NCBI GenBank assembly: GCA_037957365.1
Contig: JARHVA010003634.1
Span: forward strand, 391,001-455,000
Origin: Torreya grandis
Taxonomy: Eukaryota > Streptophyta > Pinopsida > Cupressales > Taxaceae
Length of the DNA: 64,000 bases
Direction of reading: 5' to 3'
A model generated the notes under the pieces. The model saw nothing but the letters and a program-made list of their open reading frames with translations, did no database searches and was not told the origin of the DNA. Shown in pieces: positions 58,552 through 64,000 of this stretch. Position numbers and translations under genes: made by a program. How positions within the stretch are numbered: position 1 is the first letter of the stretch; every line of letters starts with the position of its first letter.

Positions 58552-60464
58552 TGAAACATATTTATAATTCATTCATACTATAAATTATTCTACTAGATAT
58601 GATACCTTATTATAGTATGACATTTTTCACATATGGATGGAATATACCAGTTTTCACTTTTTGTATGATCATGTGATGTTTTTTCCTAGCTTGCATGATA
58701 GGCTGGATATTGATTGATTTTTATGTGTGGCCCTTGGTCCTTATGTGAAAATATTTTGAACATCTATATGATAAACATCTATATGATATTATTTCTTAGT
58801 GTGTGTGAAATTTGAACATGTCTCTTAGTTGTGGCCCTTGTCCTTATGTGTGCAATATTTGCTTGTGTAACATTTTAACATGTCTCTTATAAGTATCCCT
58901 TGGTATTATTAATTAACTATGTGAGACATGATGTGGTATGATTGTGTGATTACTAAAATTGATTACTAGTGATATGAATAATATCACACAAAATTTTAAT
59001 ATGGTCACCTTACTATGTACCTCATTTATAAATCTATCTATACATAACACTATGTATGCCTTGTTTTCAATATGTTAAATATATGCTTCAGGGATAATTA
59101 CATTTCATATGAAAACATATTATATAAATTTATGACATCATACTATATGATCATGTTTTTATCACATGATAAAATTAGCTCTTATTTTTAGATGAATGAC
59201 TTATAATCTACATCTATTATCTCAAATAGGGACATCATAGTCGACTTATATTAGAGATCCAAACCTCAATGAATAGATTTTGGACAAAATACAAGTTTCA
59301 AAAATATGGCTTATAAGGTTTCAAATACTTAAACTATTGGAAATCTATATTTTATAAAAAAATATAGGTTTTCAAAGATTAAAAGTGATTAAAAAAATTA
59401 ACATATGATAAATATTAGAACATTAATATATATTATATCAGTATATGACATGAATACGCACTCACTTCTCAAAGATTTGTAGCCTATAATTATACAAATT
59501 TCAATGCATATGCATGGGTATATGAAAAAAAAATTATGTAATTTAAAATTTATAAGTTTCAAATACATTCAAAATTGAGGATATATATGCATAGTAATTT
59601 TATAATTAGCACATATTTATATGAGGTTTGATATTCACTCACATTTAGGATTGTTCAAATATTCAAAGTTAAAAAATAAATAAAAAGAAATAATGTTTTA
59701 AAGTTTTAAGGTTCAAAATATCAATTTTAAAAGAGCATCATATTCATATTACAAAGAGAATAAACATTTAAATTTAAACATAAAATATTCATTTAAAAAA
59801 ATAAATTTATGAGCATTGTAGTCATGAAAAGGGGATGAGTATTCTTCAATCGCTTTTGATCATTCAAAATTTAATCTAGATATGTCTATAGTGGTATGAT
59901 TCTAACATGTGTAGGTGATGTAAATTATATTATTTTTACACTCGATGTCCTTGACATTACTTCTATCAAACCTAGCATGCTTCCACATTTTTGTATTGGT
60001 ACACTATATTATTACCTATTCATGAAAGATATAATAATGTATGTTTTCAACTCAATATATTGATTAGTGGTTTAAAATTAGGACTTTATCACTCCTAAAT
60101 AAACAATAGTTCAAATTAACTAAGTATTTCATTAATGGGGTATAGTTCTCCATCATTAATCATAGGTTACATGGCAATTTAGTTTATCCTAAATATAGGT
60201 GTACTCATTCTTTTCTCTCTTTTTAATGTTTCTAATTTAGAAAGTTAAGATTATTAAAAATTTAAATTCAAATCTGATTATTTTGATGCATTTTTAAAAT
60301 GCTTACTAAAATTTAATATCGTACAAAATTGAATTAATATTATCAAAGAAAAACTGTGTTGTACACACTTAGGTTCAATTATTTCTCCTTTACTCTAGCA
60401 ATTTCATTTCTAAAATAAAGGGAATCAAGGGTGGGTGTATGGGTAGGGGTGAGGAAAAATGTAA
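58141..60464. other. A/T-rich stretch with simple repeats, no gene recognised
   Basis: It contains a long TG run (58476-58549). It also has two diverged copies of a TGTGGCCCTTGGTCCTTATG segment (near 58726 and 58831) and a 15 bp tandem duplication AACATCTATATGATA near 58757-58786. Part near 60355-60464 resembles 55120-55300. Confidence 0.5.
58476..58549. repeat. (TG)n microsatellite, about 37 units
   Basis: 74 bp of uninterrupted TG dinucleotides. The 60-codon frame across it is only Val-Cys repeat translation. Confidence 0.97.
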
Positions 60465-61715
60465 AAACATAAATCTATTCATATATACTTGACAATATTA
60501 ATTCTTAACATATTCCAAATCATGTGACTTATGCAAAAATACATGAATCTTATTCACCATTCCTCTAATCCATTTTTTTGTATGTGGGACTAGGCCTTTA
60601 TTTATTGTTACTAATATATATAAATATTCAAAGTCAAATGCTAAAGTTGTCTAAATAACCTTCATACTATATCTAATAGAGTACAATTGTATTTGATCCA
60701 TCTAGATAGGTTTGTACTAGGTAGGTAGGGATTTAGTATGCCCATGTCTACTTATAGTGGCTGCATCCCACACCAAATAACTTGTAGTTTTCAAAATTAA
60801 AAAAAAAAATTGTTTGGGCCATCCTACACATTCCACATGGTTAGATATAGTAAATGTTTAAAATATTATCCTATAAATGCATGCCAAGAATCACTCATTA
60901 TATCCACATGATATCTACATGGTTCAAGCATAAACATTTGTACGCATGGATTAAATCTACCCAAAATCTAACACATTTATAAAGTGCATCCATATGCCAA
61001 GCCAAAGGCTATCATTATCAAGTATTCAAGCCATCTCCTAACTACATGCATATATTCAAAGGAGAACAATTTCAAAATCACTTGAGGTGGGCAAAAGTAC
61101 AAGATTCACTTACCTCCTTTGATTATTGGGTATGTAGGCAATAATAAATTATCAAGGGGGTGAATGAGTTCAACTTATCCCATTATACACCCTTTTTTAT
61201 TTTTAGTTTTCAAGATAGTAATCTTACCTAAGGGTTTCAAAAAAAATAAAAGAAAAATAATTATTTCCGCAAGGACAAACCATATTTTTAATATATCAAA
61301 TTAATCAATATCTACAATCATAGAAGGTACACCAATTATTATTTTCCCCACAATCAACTAGGATAATTTTATAGTAAAGGGACTCATTCAGACTTTATTA
61401 TCATTCACTTATAATTTATATGTACACATGCATATTTTACATCTACCCATGATATTTATTTCCATAATTATCCTCTATGTTTTCTTTTTTCAACACTTAT
61501 CATAATCAACTTGGACAAGTCCATAGTCAACACACTAAAACACACTTTGTCATCACCCAATTATAGGGGTCATGTCTATATTCTATTTATGATTTATTCC
61601 ATTATACTGAGACTAAGAAGTCATAGCTTCTTCTAATTTTGAGTCTCATTAATTCATAATAGTCAAGATAAATCAATGTGAAAGATAGGTTTAACTCTTC
61701 TAAGTGCATTCCAAA

Positions 61716-61772
<57 letters not shown>

Positions 61773-61880
61773 AAAATAAAAATAGTTGAATATTATACAA
61801 CATTAACATTATCATATTTCTATTTTTACACCTATATAATCATATAAACATATTTATTTGATAAAAAATAGGGTAAAACA
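60465..61880 (+). repeat. Dispersed repeat A, copy 2 (LTR-like)
   Basis: It is homologous to 16470-17850 in the same order and orientation. Shared blocks include CATCCCACACCAAATAAC, AATCACTCATTATA, GTAGGCAATAA, TTAATTCATAATAGTCAA with GTGAAAGATA, and CCTATATAATCAT. It is possibly the 3' LTR partner of copy 1, with G2 and G3 pieces in between. This is not proven. Confidence 0.6.
61720..61770. repeat. (TA)n microsatellite
   Basis: 51 bp of pure TA inside repeat A copy 2. It replaces a short TTTTTTATATTT segment in copy 1. Confidence 0.95.
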
Positions 61881-64000
61881 ATTTCATGTTTCCTATTGAC
61901 ATGGCATTGATCAACCAAGATAGAAAAAATTGGTCAAAACATGTGCTCAAAAGGTTTCCATGAGATGTCTAATATGATAACAAAGGTTATTAATGAGTTT
62001 AAAATGATCCAATATCCTAAATTAACAATATTTATACATTTTATTGAACTATGTATGTAATAGTTAATCATGTTTAATTTCCAAATTATATGGAATTTTT
62101 TTAACACTCCAAAAGGGAGATAAAATCATAATGTTATAATCTGAGAGATGTTATAAATTTTTTAAATAGAAGATTTTTTTTAAAAAAAATTTATCACTAA
62201 ATCATTACATAAAATGATTAAATATATAAGTTAATTTATTACTACTCCTAATGTATAAACATGTTTACTTAGGTGGATCATGTGCTTTGGAAAATAGAGT
62301 ATAAGTTATAAACCATAGTTATGTTTGAGACATTGGGCCTATTTTTGATGAAAACATATATCAGGTTTCTATTGAAATGAATATAAATGTTGGGATAATA
62401 AGACAAAAATTACCTCAATTACATGAACTTATGATAGGAGTGTCATCCAATTTTTTATTCTCTTAAGAGCACTAGTTGCTTTTATATATGTTTAACAAGT
62501 AAACAATAGTGATAAAAACAACGAATGTCATGATTCGTTAAAAGCTACTAGTGTGGCATGTCTTGTTCATATGACCATTGTTTACACCAAATCCATAATA
62601 ATTTAAGATAATCATGGCACTATTTTAAAGACTAAATAGGTGGATATTATGCTAGTCACCTTAACCTAATATTCTCTGATTGCTAAGATGAATGTTAAGA
62701 AAATTGATAATATGTGATGTATGATAGAGATAAATATTTACATATATTTTAAGTAAAATATTTTAGATAGTAATTCACCATCCTATGTTTAGTTATCCGG
62801 TAGCTATCTTATTGATCTAATTAATTTTCATGAAAGTCAATGAAAGAATATAAAATGAGGACACAATGCAAACTTGAAAATCAATTTCACCTAAAGTTTT
62901 TGCATTATCAATACTCATTTTTAGTAGAATTAAAACAATGTCAAACTTAAACCTTAAGATCGTATGTGCACCAACTATTATTTATATCTCCAAGTCAAGT
63001 CATGTAACATAATAATAATTCATCAAACAAATCCTATAAAATCAACCACTTATGAAGCCTTATACTATAAATTCATAAATTGAGTCAATTTTTTTCTTTT
63101 GACTTATTCAAAATAATCACAACATGTACCTATACTAGGAATGATAATGTAGTTAAACCTACTTCTAAGGTTCCTAATGCAACAAGTCCAATAGACTAAT
63201 GACCATGCATTGTGGTTACATGATGATATACTAATTATGTTCATAAAGGAAGCATAATTTAAATGGGTTTAAGGCCTCCCATGAATTTTCATTCCATAAT
63301 ATCAGATGTTTCTATAAATATTTTGAGTTATAAAAAATCCTTTAGAATATTCTTATATGATGGATCCATCATTAATGATTGATGTATCCAAAATTCCACC
63401 TTTAACTACGAAAATAATTATGTCTAACCTTAAATTTTTTTAATTGAGTACCAAAAGTTTTATACATCTTAAAACATCATGTATACCATATATCACACCA
63501 TTGTAGGTATAGAAATCTCTCTCTGAATGATGACCATAACTTATGGCAAAGTAGGGTCATACATTACATGTTAAAAATTAAATATACATTTAATGTTAAT
63601 GATGGATATTCATAAATAAAATTTAACATGAGGGTTATGATCCATGTTGCAGGTATTTTTTCAAACTACACACTACTAGTTAGAACTAATAAAATTAGGG
63701 ATTTAATGCTAAATTCTAGGATAAGGACAATGACTCATTTGAAGGGAAAGTCAAACAATTACCTTCTCCATCTTGAAAATATGAAACTTCAATATGTTTC
63801 ATGAAAAAAACTTGTCATTTATTATTTGATAGTCCTTTTTCAAATCACCACCATAAGAGAAAAAATTATCATCTCATTCTAACAAATAAGTTCACAAATA
63901 AGAAAAAATTGATATTAGTATGATTTTATAATTAAAACATCATAATTGAGTCATTACAAGATCCTAAATATCCATTCATATATTTAACGTTGATAAGAAA
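61881..64000. other. A/T-rich stretch, nothing recognised
   Basis: Six-frame reading gives only short fragments. One short plus-strand piece (near 62330-62450, SIEMNINVGIIRQKLPQLHE) looks codon-like but matches nothing I know. Confidence 0.4.

Noticed and set aside
58385..58567. Val-Cys repeat protein
   Set aside because: It is a direct translation of the TG microsatellite.
1..64000. tRNA, rRNA or other RNA genes
   Set aside because: No cloverleaf-like A and B box pair or rRNA-like conserved block was seen on either strand by eye; a dedicated scan would be needed to exclude degraded ones.

Overview
This window looks like gene-poor, retrotransposon-filled chromatin of a seed plant with a very large genome. 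It is strongly A/T-rich and has no intact host gene. Nearly all recognisable coding sequence belongs to old, stop-ridden LTR retrotransposons nested in each other. Long LTRs, deep decay and simple TA/TG repeats fit a gymnosperm, but the sequence alone does not fix the species. I saw no tRNA, rRNA, CRISPR or bacterial feature.

Layout. (1) 1-14601: an old Ty1/copia element on the minus strand (C1; LTR-like ends at 1-735 and 13878-14601, gag-INT-RT-RNase H remains at 10710-13770). It is split by a Ty3/gypsy element on the plus strand (G1, 739-10709). G1 has a truncated 5' LTR, a decayed aRH-RT-RH-INT polyprotein and a 4.2 kb 3' LTR. (2) 14602-20195: decayed retroelement sequence with a gag remnant and two segments that recur at 55-62 kb. 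(3) 20196-50424: a giant related Ty3/gypsy element (G2) with LTRs of about 5.5-6 kb. Its 5' end (LTR, leader, start of gag, part of a copia LTR) is tandemly duplicated. A non-autonomous, gag-only copia element (C2, 33920-38208, minus strand, with a GTAGT target-site duplication) sits in its gag. (4) 50425-64000: remains of a third gypsy family (gag and protease pieces) and its LTR-like repeats, then sequence I cannot classify.

Main biological point. The long LTRs of both gypsy elements carry spliced fragments of ordinary plant genes. Each G2 LTR copy (three copies) holds an intronless, broken LAMMER/AFC-type protein kinase domain. Both G1 LTRs hold a broken UBA-domain protein fragment. In each case the captured piece lies upstream of a conserved TATA box, so it is in U3 and would be copied to both ends at every transposition. 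The G2 U3 also has a conserved unidentified coding-like stretch after the kinase, and tandem arrays with a palindromic core before the promoter. All copies are now pseudogenes; any present role, for example as a small-RNA source against the parent genes, is inference.

Coordinates of decayed domains are approximate (tens of bases), because they were read by eye through stops and frameshifts.
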